A stretch of 64,000 bases of DNA from HGM04593 sp045634305 (GTDB lineage Bacteria; Bacteroidota; Bacteroidia; Bacteroidales; Bacteroidaceae), in the NCBI GenBank assembly GCA_045634305.1, contig JAZQZZ010000025.1:18220-82219 (forward strand), in the 5' to 3' direction. Within the stretch, counting starts at the first letter, position 1. Every line of letters begins with the position of its first letter. The notes beneath the pieces are model-generated. The model was not told the origin of the DNA. It did no database searches and saw only the letters and a program-made list of their open reading frames with translations. The translations under genes were made by a program, and so were the position numbers. Positions 35,203 through 43,389 of the stretch are shown here, piece after piece.

Positions 35203-36423
35203 ATGAAACTGTCATTTTCCGAAATATCCCGCATACTCCCCATCGCCAAGCGGCGCACCGGCGCAATACTGACACGTTGGATACAAAGAGTTTTCAACAG
35301 CGAAAAACTTGTAAAAAACGTATTTGACGCCAAGCATGAGCGCAGAGCACTACTCTGTTACCTGCCCGAGGCTTTCAACGGCAAAGAGCTACCCAGGCAT
35401 CATTCAAACCTCACCGAGTGCCACACCATAGCAGAGGCTTTTGACAGATTGGGGTACAACGTTGACTGCGCCTCACGAGGCAAGGTTGGCATAGACTACA
35501 GCAGTTACGATGTTGTCATGGGTATCAATTGCCCTGCATATGCAGCATCATTCACCATAGACAAGAATATTTCACCCATCAGAATTTTCTACTCAGTGGG
35601 CGCACACACTTTCTATAATTTCCGCACCACAGCCAAGCGCAACAAGGAATTCTTTGACAGGCACAATTGTTGGCTATTGCCATCGTATCACTACATTCCG
35701 GGCAACGGAATGAACTATTACATGTCACACCTGAGCGATGCAGTAATTTCACTTGGAGGCAGTTTTCTGACACAACAGATGACCGATGAGGGTGAACAAA
35801 CCGACAAGGTAAGACAACTGCCGGCATTCTATTTCAACGTAACCACGCCCGATGAAAAGAAGGATTTTTCAAAATGCCGTAACAGTATCCTTTGGTTTGG
35901 CAGCTCTGGGATGATGCACAAAGGACTTGACATCGCTATAGATTTCGCGTTGGAGCACCCGCAATTCACACTGCACATATGTGGTGGCAGCCGACAGGAA
36001 AAGGAGTTCTGGAATTTCTATATGCCAAAAATAAAAGGCGCAGACAATATTACAATACATGGATTTGTTGATATCCAATCGGACGAATTCAAAGAAGTGC
36101 TAGCCGAGTGCGGATTACTGCTGAACCCATCGCTCAGCGAGAGCGGCGCTGTTGCCGTGCTCAACATACTTGGAAACGGAGCACTGTTGCCGGTGTACAG
36201 TAAGGGCACAGGCCTTGACATTGAGAGCGCAGGCATAGAGGTTGAAGAAGTAACATACGACAACTTCAAGAAAGCCCTGATTGCTGTTGCCGCCCTGCCG
36301 ACAGAAAGTATTGAACAGAAGGCATGGGCTGTACACCGCCTTGTCAAGGAGAAATACACCCTTGATGAATATCGAGAGGGAATGTACAGACACATTAAAG
36401 AAATAATAGAAAAACAAATATGA
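35203..36423 (+). CDS. Glycosyltransferase (GT-B, group 1-like)
   Basis: 406 residues. C-terminal half has GT4-like features: LWFGSSGMMHKGLDIAIDFA near 226-245, then ITIHGFVD and LNPSLSESGAVAVLNILGNG near 305-325 as the nucleotide-sugar site, with a Glu of the EX7E motif replaced in part (SESGAVAVLN). The N-terminal half is less conserved. Its stop overlaps the YfhO start by 4 nt. Specificity unknown. Confidence 0.8.
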   Translation: MKLSFSEISRILPIAKRRTGAILTRWIQRVFNSEKLVKNVFDAKHERRALLCYLPEAFNGKELPRHHSNLTECHTIAEAFDRLGYNVDCASRGKVGIDYSSYDVVMGINCPAYAASFTIDKNISPIRIFYSVGAHTFYNFRTTAKRNKEFFDRHNCWLLPSYHYIPGNGMNYYMSHLSDAVISLGGSFLTQQMTDEGEQTDKVRQLPAFYFNVTTPDEKKDFSKCRNSILWFGSSGMMHKGLDIAIDFALEHPQFTLHICGGSRQEKEFWNFYMPKIKGADNITIHGFVDIQSDEFKEVLAECGLLLNPSLSESGAVAVLNILGNGALLPVYSKGTGLDIESAGIEVEEVTYDNFKKALIAVAALPTESIEQKAWAVHRLVKEKYTLDEYREGMYRHIKEIIEKQI

Positions 36424-38960
36424 TGAACATTAAGGATTTCAACTGGAAAAGTATTTTGCCACACGCCGTAGCTGTGTTAATTTTCCTTGCACTCACACTT
36501 GTATACTTCAGCCCCGTGCTTGAAGGAAAGGACATCAAACAGGACGATGCCATCGGTTCAATGGGTTGGGGCAAGGATGCACGCGACTATCACGAAGAAA
36601 GCGGCGAATACAGCTATTGGTCAAATGCCATGTTTTCTGGCATGCCCTGCAACTACACATTCTCACCACAACCCGATAATGTATTCAAACCAATCGGCGA
36701 GGTTGTCACACTCAACGTATTCGGTGCATCGTACAGGCACATAGGATGTATATTCCTCACCTTCATAGGTTGTTACATCCTTCTGCTTGCCCTCGGGTGC
36801 AAATCGTGGCTAAGCATTGCCGGTTCAATAGCCTACACTTTGGGATCATACAATTTCATAATCATCGATGCCGGACACATGAACAAGAGTCTTGTAATTG
36901 CAACAATGGCACCTCTCATTGGCGGTATCATATTGTGCTACAAACGCAAGTTGCTCATTGGTGCACTGGTAACACTCATTTTCGCCGGACTCAACATCTA
37001 TTGGAGCCACCAGCAGGTGAGTTACTATGTATTGCTCACAGCATTCATAATGGCAATTGTCTATTTTGTATACGCCTACCGCGAGAAGTGGCTCAAGCAC
37101 TACTGGAAGGCGACCGGCGTTCTTGCCGTTATAGCCATCCTATCAGCTGCACCGGCTGTGGGTATCCTGTTGCCGACAAGCGACTATGCAAAATCGTCAA
37201 TGCGCGGCGGTTCAGAGCTCAACACAAAGAACGGAGAAAAATCTACGGGACTCGATACCGACTATGCCTTTGCGTGGAGCTATGGCAAAGCCGAAAGTTT
37301 CACTCTGCTTGTACCCAACCTCTATGGTTCATCATCGGCATGCAATGTTGGAACAGACAGCGAACTGTATAAAGCCTACCGCAACTTTATGATTGGCAGC
37401 TATGCCGACATGGTTCTTGAACAGAACCCCGGAGCAAGCAGGAACGAAGCAATGCGCTACATCAGAAATAACCGCCAGATAATGAGAGAAATCGATGCCG
37501 ACGCCGCTAATTTCACGAAATACGCTCCCACATATTGGGGAGAACAGCCGGGAACTTCGGGTCCTGTATATGCCGGAGCAATCATCTGTTTCCTTTTTGT
37601 ACTTGGCCTGATAATTGTACGCGGTGCCGAAAAATGGTGGCTGCTTGGCGCAACCGTATTCTCACTCATTCTTGCATGGGGAAACAACATGCCCGGTATC
37701 AACAATTTCCTCTTTGAGTATATGCCGCTATACAACAAGTTCCGCGCCCCCTCTATGGCATTGGTTATAACAACACTCACAATGTCAACACTTGCAATTT
37801 TGGCTGTAAAACGTTTCATCGAGAGTGCTAAAGATGAAGAAAAGATACAAAAAGCAGTGTATATTGCAATGGGAATTGCCGGCGGCATAGCATTGCTCTT
37901 TGCCGTAGTACCCGATGCTTTCTTTGATTTCACATCTAACGCCGATATCCGATATGCACAGGTTCCCGAACTGCTTGATGCACTGGTCACGCAACGTAGG
38001 AGCATGCTTGTCAGCGACGCATGGCGCTCATTGGCATTCATTCTTGCAACGGTTGCGCTAATGTGGGCATATAAAAGATACAATCTGAAACAGTTGTTAT
38101 TCATTACTGTACTTGGAGTGTTGTTGCTAATAGACATGTGGCCTGTGTGCAAACGCTTTGTGAACAACGACAAGTTCATGCCAAAGAAAGAAACTACGGC
38201 AATACGCGAAACAGATGTCGACCGCGAGGTAAAGATGCTCGCCGGTAACGACCCGCATTACCGCGTGTTCAACCTCACCGACCCCAACGGCCCGTTCAAC
38301 GAGGCTTTCACATCGTACAAGCACAAGTCTATCGGCGGGTACAGCCCCGCAAAGCTGGCACGCTACCAGGATGTCATTGAGAGATACTTGAGTAAACTCA
38401 ATATGAACGTCATCTCAATGTTAAATACCCGCTTCTTCATCACTCCCGACGGTGTACAGGAGAACTACGATGCGTTCGGCAACTGCTGGTTTGTCGACAA
38501 TATCGAATGGGTAAACAGCGCCAACGAGGAGATTGAAGCCATTGAAAATGCAGACAAGCAGACCGCATATATCGACAACATGTGGATGAATAATGTGCAG
38601 AGCCATGAGCTGTACAACAACGACGCTCCGGGCATCATCAGAATGACTGAGTACCGCAACCCGGGAAACATCGTATATGAGAGCTCTTGTACAGAACCGA
38701 AAATGGCTGTATTCTCTGAGGTTTATTACAAAACCTGGAAAGCATACATCGACGGCAAGGAGATAACCCCTATACGTGCCAACTACATTCTGCGCGCACT
38801 GCCCATTCCTGCAGGCGAACACACAATAGAGTTCAAGTGTGTGGATGAACTGATGATAAAGAGCCACCAATGGTCGACCTATATGTCAATTCTTGTTGGT
38901 ATAGTCATTCTTGGACTTGCCGGAGCCGGCATATACCGCAAGGTAAAAAAAGAGAATTGA
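36420..38960 (+). CDS. YfhO-family membrane protein
   Basis: 846 residues; a second ATG at 36423 is equally possible. About 12-13 membrane segments with a large extracytoplasmic loop after the first (QDDAIGSMGWGKDARDYHEE) and a soluble C-terminal domain near 590-815, then a last membrane helix. This is the architecture of YfhO (PF09586), GT-C-like proteins linked in Gram-positives to glycosylation of lipoteichoic acid. In Bacteroidota the gene typically sits among glycosyltransferases, as here. It is likely to transfer a lipid-linked sugar on the outer face of the inner membrane (inference). Confidence 0.85.
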   Translation: MMNIKDFNWKSILPHAVAVLIFLALTLVYFSPVLEGKDIKQDDAIGSMGWGKDARDYHEESGEYSYWSNAMFSGMPCNYTFSPQPDNVFKPIGEVVTLNVFGASYRHIGCIFLTFIGCYILLLALGCKSWLSIAGSIAYTLGSYNFIIIDAGHMNKSLVIATMAPLIGGIILCYKRKLLIGALVTLIFAGLNIYWSHQQVSYYVLLTAFIMAIVYFVYAYREKWLKHYWKATGVLAVIAILSAAPAVGILLPTSDYAKSSMRGGSELNTKNGEKSTGLDTDYAFAWSYGKAESFTLLVPNLYGSSSACNVGTDSELYKAYRNFMIGSYADMVLEQNPGASRNEAMRYIRNNRQIMREIDADAANFTKYAPTYWGEQPGTSGPVYAGAIICFLFVLGLIIVRGAEKWWLLGATVFSLILAWGNNMPGINNFLFEYMPLYNKFRAPSMALVITTLTMSTLAILAVKRFIESAKDEEKIQKAVYIAMGIAGGIALLFAVVPDAFFDFTSNADIRYAQVPELLDALVTQRRSMLVSDAWRSLAFILATVALMWAYKRYNLKQLLFITVLGVLLLIDMWPVCKRFVNNDKFMPKKETTAIRETDVDREVKMLAGNDPHYRVFNLTDPNGPFNEAFTSYKHKSIGGYSPAKLARYQDVIERYLSKLNMNVISMLNTRFFITPDGVQENYDAFGNCWFVDNIEWVNSANEEIEAIENADKQTAYIDNMWMNNVQSHELYNNDAPGIIRMTEYRNPGNIVYESSCTEPKMAVFSEVYYKTWKAYIDGKEITPIRANYILRALPIPAGEHTIEFKCVDELMIKSHQWSTYMSILVGIVILGLAGAGIYRKVKKEN

Positions 38961-38963
38961 TTT

Positions 38964-39707
38964 ATGGAGAGACTACCCAAATTTTCAATAATTACAATAA
39001 CCTACAATGCAGCATCGGTCATTGAACCCACGTTGCGCAGCGTGCTGTCACAGACATATACCAACTACGAGTACCTGCTCATTGACGGCGGTTCAAAGGA
39101 TGATACCGTAGCCAAGGCAAAGGCTAGCGGTATTGAATTCGCGCACATTGTGAGCGAACCCGACAACGGGCTATACGACGCCATGAACAAGGGAATCACC
39201 CTTGCCACAGGCGACTACCTCTGTTTTCTGAATGCCGGAGACGCCTTATTTGCCCCCGACACCCTGCAGACCATTGCCGACGCAGCTATGGCGGAAGAGA
39301 CTCTTCCCGATGTGTTATATGGCGAGACAGCCGAGGTTGACGAGAAACGTAATTTTGTACGCATGCGCCGTCTGCAGGCACCCAAGGAACTCACATGGCG
39401 CAGTTTCAAAAACGGAATGATGGTATGTCATCAGGCTTTCTACGCCAAACGCGATATTGCCCCGATGTACGACCTTAAGTATCGCCTCTCGGCCGATGTT
39501 GACTGGTGCATCAAGGTAATGAAGCAATCAAAGAAACTCGTTAATGTAAATGTTACGGTGGTGAATTATTTGCAGAATGGATTATCTTTGCAACATCACC
39601 GTGCATCGTTGAAAGAACGTTTTTGGATAATGAGCAAGCACTACGGCCTGCTACCGACAATTGTCCGCCACATATGGTTTGTCATACGCGCCGTGATAAA
39701 GAGATAG
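38964..39707 (+). CDS. GT2-family glycosyltransferase
   Basis: 247 residues, GT-A fold. FSIITITYNAASVIEPTLRSVLSQTY at the N-terminus (read in pieces), nucleotide-binding LLIDGGSKDDT near 35-45, and SEPDNGLYDAMNKGI near 65-80 are typical of WcaA/WcaE-like inverting transferases. A DAG segment (NAGDALF near 92-98) replaces the usual DXD. Hydrophobic C-terminal stretch of about 20 residues may attach it to the membrane. Last gene of the surface-glycan run; a 25-nt gap leads to pepP. Confidence 0.9.
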   Translation: MERLPKFSIITITYNAASVIEPTLRSVLSQTYTNYEYLLIDGGSKDDTVAKAKASGIEFAHIVSEPDNGLYDAMNKGITLATGDYLCFLNAGDALFAPDTLQTIADAAMAEETLPDVLYGETAEVDEKRNFVRMRRLQAPKELTWRSFKNGMMVCHQAFYAKRDIAPMYDLKYRLSADVDWCIKVMKQSKKLVNVNVTVVNYLQNGLSLQHHRASLKERFWIMSKHYGLLPTIVRHIWFVIRAVIKR

Positions 39708-39732
39708 GGCTAACAATAAAACTTATACGACT

Positions 39733-41124
39733 ATGTTTTCTAAAGAGACTTACATCGCACGCCGACAGGCGTTGAAGGAGAAGGTGGGCAGCGGCCTGTT
39801 GCTGTTCCTCGGTAATAACTTCACAGGAATGAACTATGCCGATAATGCATACCACTTCCGCCAGGATTCATCCTTCCTGTACTATTTTGCATCGGACTAC
39901 GAAGGCCTTGCAGCCATAATAGACATTGACAACGACAAGGAGATAATATTTGGCGACGAGCTCACCATTGACGCCATCGTATGGACCGGCGTACAGCCAA
40001 CAATCAAGGAGAAATGTGAGCGCGTTGGCATCACTCTCACACAACCGATGGCCGACCTAGCAACATACCTGAAGAACGCACAGGCCAAAGGACAGGAAAT
40101 ACACTTCCTGCCACCCTACCGTGGCGAGCACCAGGTTTGGCTACAGGAGCTTTTGGGCATCAACCCCGCCGAGCAAGCAGCTAAAGCCTCTATGAAGTTC
40201 GTAAAGGCAATCATATCACAACGTAACTACAAGAGCGAAGAGGAGATTGCACAGATTGAAGAGGCTGTCAACGTATCGGTGGACATGCACTGCGCTGCAA
40301 TGCGCGCTGTACGCCCGGGCACAACAGAAGCTGAAATTGTCGCAGTAGTACAAGCCGAAGCGCAGAAACACAATTTCGGTCTCTCGTTCCCAATCATTGC
40401 AACCATCAACGGACAGACATTACATAACCACGCATATGGCACTGCACCATTGAAAGATGGACAGATGCTGTTGCTTGACAGCGGTTGCGAGAACGCAATG
40501 CACTATGCCGGAGACCTCACTACTACCATGCCTGTTGGCACACACTTTACCGAACAGCAGCGCATCGTCTGCAATATTCTGCGCCGCGCTCACCTCACAG
40601 CAACAGAGAGCCTCCGTCCCGGTATCGAATACCGCGAGGTGCACAAGTTGGTGCTCACTGAGATTGCAAAGGGCATGATTGACCTGGGACTCATGAAGGG
40701 AGACCCTGTCGAAGCATCGGTTGCCGGCGCAACCTGCATGTTCCTTCCTCACGGCCTTGGTCACATGATGGGACTCGATGTCCACGACATGGAGAACCTC
40801 GGTGAGGTAAATGTAGGATATGAAGAGGGCCGCACAAAAAGCCCGCTCTTCGGTTGGAAGTCACTGCGCCTTGCAAAGGCTCTTGAACCGGGCTTTGTCT
40901 TCACCGTTGAACCGGGTATATACTTCATCCCCGACCTCATTGACAAATGGCGTGCCGAGAAGCAGTTCACCGATTTCATCTGCTACGACAAGCTTGAAAG
41001 CTGGAAGACATTCGGCGGTATGCGAGGCGAGGAGGATTGGTTCATTCTTGACAACGGCGCACGCCGCTTGGGTAAATACAAGCCAATGTCACCCGAAGAG
41101 ATTGAGGCTGAACGCAACAAATGA
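39733..41124 (+). CDS. pepP: Xaa-Pro aminopeptidase (M24B, aminopeptidase P)
   Basis: 463 residues. N-terminal creatinase-like domain (about 1-170), then the pita-bread metalloprotease domain with metal ligands in LLDSGCENAMHYAGDLTTT (the two Asp), HGLGHMMGLDVHD (His near 340) and EPGIYF (Glu near 395) plus a terminal Glu near GMRGEED. Cleaves the first residue from peptides with proline in second position. All ligands are visible. Not functionally tied to the glycan genes before it. A perfect bidirectional terminator follows. Confidence 0.92.
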   Translation: MFSKETYIARRQALKEKVGSGLLLFLGNNFTGMNYADNAYHFRQDSSFLYYFASDYEGLAAIIDIDNDKEIIFGDELTIDAIVWTGVQPTIKEKCERVGITLTQPMADLATYLKNAQAKGQEIHFLPPYRGEHQVWLQELLGINPAEQAAKASMKFVKAIISQRNYKSEEEIAQIEEAVNVSVDMHCAAMRAVRPGTTEAEIVAVVQAEAQKHNFGLSFPIIATINGQTLHNHAYGTAPLKDGQMLLLDSGCENAMHYAGDLTTTMPVGTHFTEQQRIVCNILRRAHLTATESLRPGIEYREVHKLVLTEIAKGMIDLGLMKGDPVEASVAGATCMFLPHGLGHMMGLDVHDMENLGEVNVGYEEGRTKSPLFGWKSLRLAKALEPGFVFTVEPGIYFIPDLIDKWRAEKQFTDFICYDKLESWKTFGGMRGEEDWFILDNGARRLGKYKPMSPEEIEAERNK

Positions 41125-41126
41125 CA

Positions 41127-41169
41127 TTAACATAAAAAGAACCGCTCCAAGCGGTTCTTTTTATGTTAA
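41127..41169. terminator. Bidirectional terminator between pepP and fabK
   Basis: A 20-bp perfect inverted repeat (arms 41127-41146 and 41150-41169, core AGAACCGCT / AGCGGTTCT) with a 3-nt loop, flanked by A-run and T-run so it works for both convergent genes. Confidence 0.93.
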
Positions 41170-41185
41170 TATGGTATCTCCAATT

Positions 41186-42130
41186 TTAAGCCAATCTATT
41201 CATTCTATCTCTCATAACCTTCTCTGCACCAAGGATAATATCCTCGACAATGGCAACAGCCGGCTCAATCTGTTTGATAAGACCGGCACACTCACCGGCC
41301 ATATAACTGCCGTCAACATCTCCCTCCTTCACAGCCTTGCGTAAAGCACCGCCGCCGAAAGCAAGAATCTCCTCGGGGGTTACATTAGGGTCTGTTTCCA
41401 TCTTTGCAAAAGTACGTGAGAAAGGAGTCTTCAATGAACGCACCGGATGCCCCTGTGACTTGCCTGTAACAATTGTCGAGATATCTGTTGCATCTACAAG
41501 CTTCTCCTTATAATTCTCGTGCGCTGTACACTCTGTTGCTGTAATGAAACGTGTACCCACCTGTACCGCATCGGCACCGAGCATGAAAGCGGCAGCAGCA
41601 CCTCGGCCATCGCATATACCGCCGGCAGCAATTACAGGTATATCAACAGCGTCCACAATCTGCGGGATGAGCGGCATCGTGTGGAGTTCGCCTACATGAC
41701 CACCCGACTCTGCACCCTCGGCAACAACTGCATCCACACCTGCAGCCTGCATTTTTACGGCATGGGCAACACAAGCAATCACAGGGATAACCTTAACACC
41801 ATTCTCCTTCCACATTGGCAGATATTTGGCAGGGGAACCGGCACCTGTAGTAACAATCTTAACGCCCTCTTCAACAATCATTTCGGCAATCTCTGCAGCA
41901 TTGGGAGCCTGCAGCATGATGTTCACGCCAAAAGGTTTGTCTGTCAATGTCTTGCACTTACGTATCTCATCACGTACAGCCTCCGTTCCGGCGTTGATAG
42001 CCGAAATAAGTCCCAAACCACCGGCATTTGAAACCGCTGCAGCAAGTTCAGCATCAGCAACCCAGGCCATTCCGCCCTGGAAAATGGGATATTTTATTCC
42101 CAATAATTCACATATTCTACTTTTAATCAT
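41186..42130 (-). CDS. fabK: Enoyl-ACP reductase FabK (FMN) / nitronate monooxygenase-like
   Basis: 314 residues from the ATG at 42130 (MIKSRICELLGIKYPIFQGGM); the longer frame upstream runs into the promoter. FMN-binding TIM barrel of the NMO/FabK group: IFQGGMAWV near 15-23, GGHVGELHTMPLIPQ near 140-155 and the phosphate-binding AAGGICDG and GTRFI segments. Length and the EGAESGGHVG pattern favour FabK, the final reductase of each fatty-acid elongation cycle, over a nitronate oxygenase, in keeping with an anaerobe. Confidence 0.88.
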   Translation of the reverse strand: MIKSRICELLGIKYPIFQGGMAWVADAELAAAVSNAGGLGLISAINAGTEAVRDEIRKCKTLTDKPFGVNIMLQAPNAAEIAEMIVEEGVKIVTTGAGSPAKYLPMWKENGVKVIPVIACVAHAVKMQAAGVDAVVAEGAESGGHVGELHTMPLIPQIVDAVDIPVIAAGGICDGRGAAAAFMLGADAVQVGTRFITATECTAHENYKEKLVDATDISTIVTGKSQGHPVRSLKTPFSRTFAKMETDPNVTPEEILAFGGGALRKAVKEGDVDGSYMAGECAGLIKQIEPAVAIVEDIILGAEKVMRDRMNRLA

Positions 42131-42188
42131 AATATTTATTGTTTCATTGAACATTCTGAAATATGCACACTTCACGTGGAAGGCGGCG

Positions 42189-42196
42189 CAAATGTA
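42189..42196 (-). promoter_or_regulatory. -7 box of fabK
   Basis: Minus strand TACATTTG matches TAnnTTTG, about 58 nt before the fabK ATG. No clear TTTG lies 19 nt upstream. Confidence 0.4.
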
Positions 42197-42250
42197 CACC
42201 ATTTAAGCCTGCTCTTGACACGCTTAACATAGTTTAACAAATACACGGAC

Positions 42251-42424
42251 TCAATCCCCGATACCTTCGAGGTGCCTGAAACGGTTAACGAACCTTTTCA
42301 ATCGCTTCTTTGTAGAAATATCGGGCATGCTGCCGACATTCCTTTTCCTATGGCAAAGTGTCAAAAAAACCTTCACAGCGAATGCCAATACAAGAATGAC
42401 AATCATTATAATCCATACAGCCAT
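42251..42424 (-). CDS. 57-residue single-pass membrane microprotein
   Basis: ATG at 42424 to TGA at 42251. Residues 2-23 form one hydrophobic segment (AVWIIMIVILVLAFAV...), followed by a strongly basic tail (CHRKRN, STKKRLKRFVNRFRH). The layout, an N-terminal anchor and a positively charged cytoplasmic end, is that of small inner-membrane regulators. Family not recognised. It lies upstream of fabK in the same direction, 54 nt from the fabK promoter, and divergent from frdCAB. Nothing ties it firmly to either. Confidence 0.5.
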   Translation of the reverse strand: MAVWIIMIVILVLAFAVKVFLTLCHRKRNVGSMPDISTKKRLKRFVNRFRHLEGIGD

Positions 42425-42550
42425 AACCAAAGACTTTAAAGTGTCGTTGCAATGTAGTCAAAAGTTTTAATAAAACAGTGCATCAGGGCGTAAAAATGTA
42501 TGAGAGAGGTAAAAAATCACAAAAGAGATGTTTTATTTCAAAAAAAAGTT

Positions 42551-42558
42551 TATTTTTG
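42551..42558 (+). promoter_or_regulatory. -7 box of the frdCAB operon
   Basis: TATTTTTG matches TAnnTTTG, 72 nt before frdC. The -33 region lacks a clean TTTG. Confidence 0.4.
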
Positions 42559-42630
42559 TCTTTTGTTAAAGTCCGTAATAGGTCGAATTTCAAACTATTT
42601 ACTAATTATATAACTTTAAATCAATTCATT

Positions 42631-43353
42631 ATGTGGTTATCTAAATCTTCTGTGGGAAGAAAGGTGGTAATGAGTGTATCGGGTGTAGCCCTAGTACTCT
42701 TCCTTCTTTTCCACATGGCAATGAACCTGGTTGCTGTCATCAGCACCGAGGGTTACAACATGATTTGTGAGTTTTTGGGAGCTAACTGGTATGCATTGGT
42801 AGGAACAGCAGGTCTTGCATTCCTTGTTCTTGTACACTTTGTCTACGCTTTCATCCTTACAATCCAGAACAGAAAGGCTCGCGGTAATCAGCGCTATGCT
42901 GTTGCCGAAAGACCAAAGGGTGTATCTTGGGCATCGCAGAACATGCTTGTTCTTGGTATCATCGTAATTCTCGGTTTGGGCTTGCACCTCTTCAATTTCT
43001 GGGCCAACATGCAGTTGCCCGAGGTTCTTCACAAGTTGGGTATGCACGTAGAGCCAGCAGTTATGGACAACGTTGCCAACGGTTCGGGCTACATCGCCAA
43101 AACCTTCACTTGCCCGGTTTATGCAGCTCTTTATGTTGTTTGGTTGGCAGCTTTGTGGTTCCACCTCACACACGGTTTCTGGAGTGCAATGCAGACACTC
43201 GGTATTAACAATAAGGTTTGGTTCTGCCGCTGGAAGGTTATCGGCAACGTTATCGTTACCTTGATTATCCTCGGTTTCTTGGCTGTTGTTGTTGCCGGTT
43301 TCTTCGGTCTTGGCGCTTTGGGCACTATTGAGTGTGCAGGAGCTTGCTGCTAA
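42631..43353 (+). CDS. frdC: Fumarate reductase/succinate dehydrogenase cytochrome b subunit
   Basis: 240 residues from the ATG at 42631 (MWLSKSSVGRKVVMSVSG); upstream in-frame codons overlap the promoter. Five membrane helices, with conserved histidines (FHMAMN near 30, HFVYAF near 74, HLFNF near 118, HLTHGFW near 174-180) that fit the di-haem type B cytochrome of this family (TIGR02046). It anchors the flavoprotein and iron-sulfur subunits and exchanges electrons with menaquinone. In anaerobic Bacteroidales the enzyme works as fumarate reductase. Followed by frdA and frdB. Confidence 0.94.
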   Translation: MWLSKSSVGRKVVMSVSGVALVLFLLFHMAMNLVAVISTEGYNMICEFLGANWYALVGTAGLAFLVLVHFVYAFILTIQNRKARGNQRYAVAERPKGVSWASQNMLVLGIIVILGLGLHLFNFWANMQLPEVLHKLGMHVEPAVMDNVANGSGYIAKTFTCPVYAALYVVWLAALWFHLTHGFWSAMQTLGINNKVWFCRWKVIGNVIVTLIILGFLAVVVAGFFGLGALGTIECAGACC

Positions 43354-43389
43354 TAACAAATCTGTGTAAAATCTAAAACATATTATATT

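Larger units (their letters stand above)
42131..42630. other. 500-bp gap with divergent promoters and a microprotein gene
   Basis: Contains the fabK -7 box (42189-42196, minus strand), a 57-codon minus-strand ORF (42251-42424) and the frdC -7 box (42551-42558). Nothing else is recognised. Confidence 0.6.
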
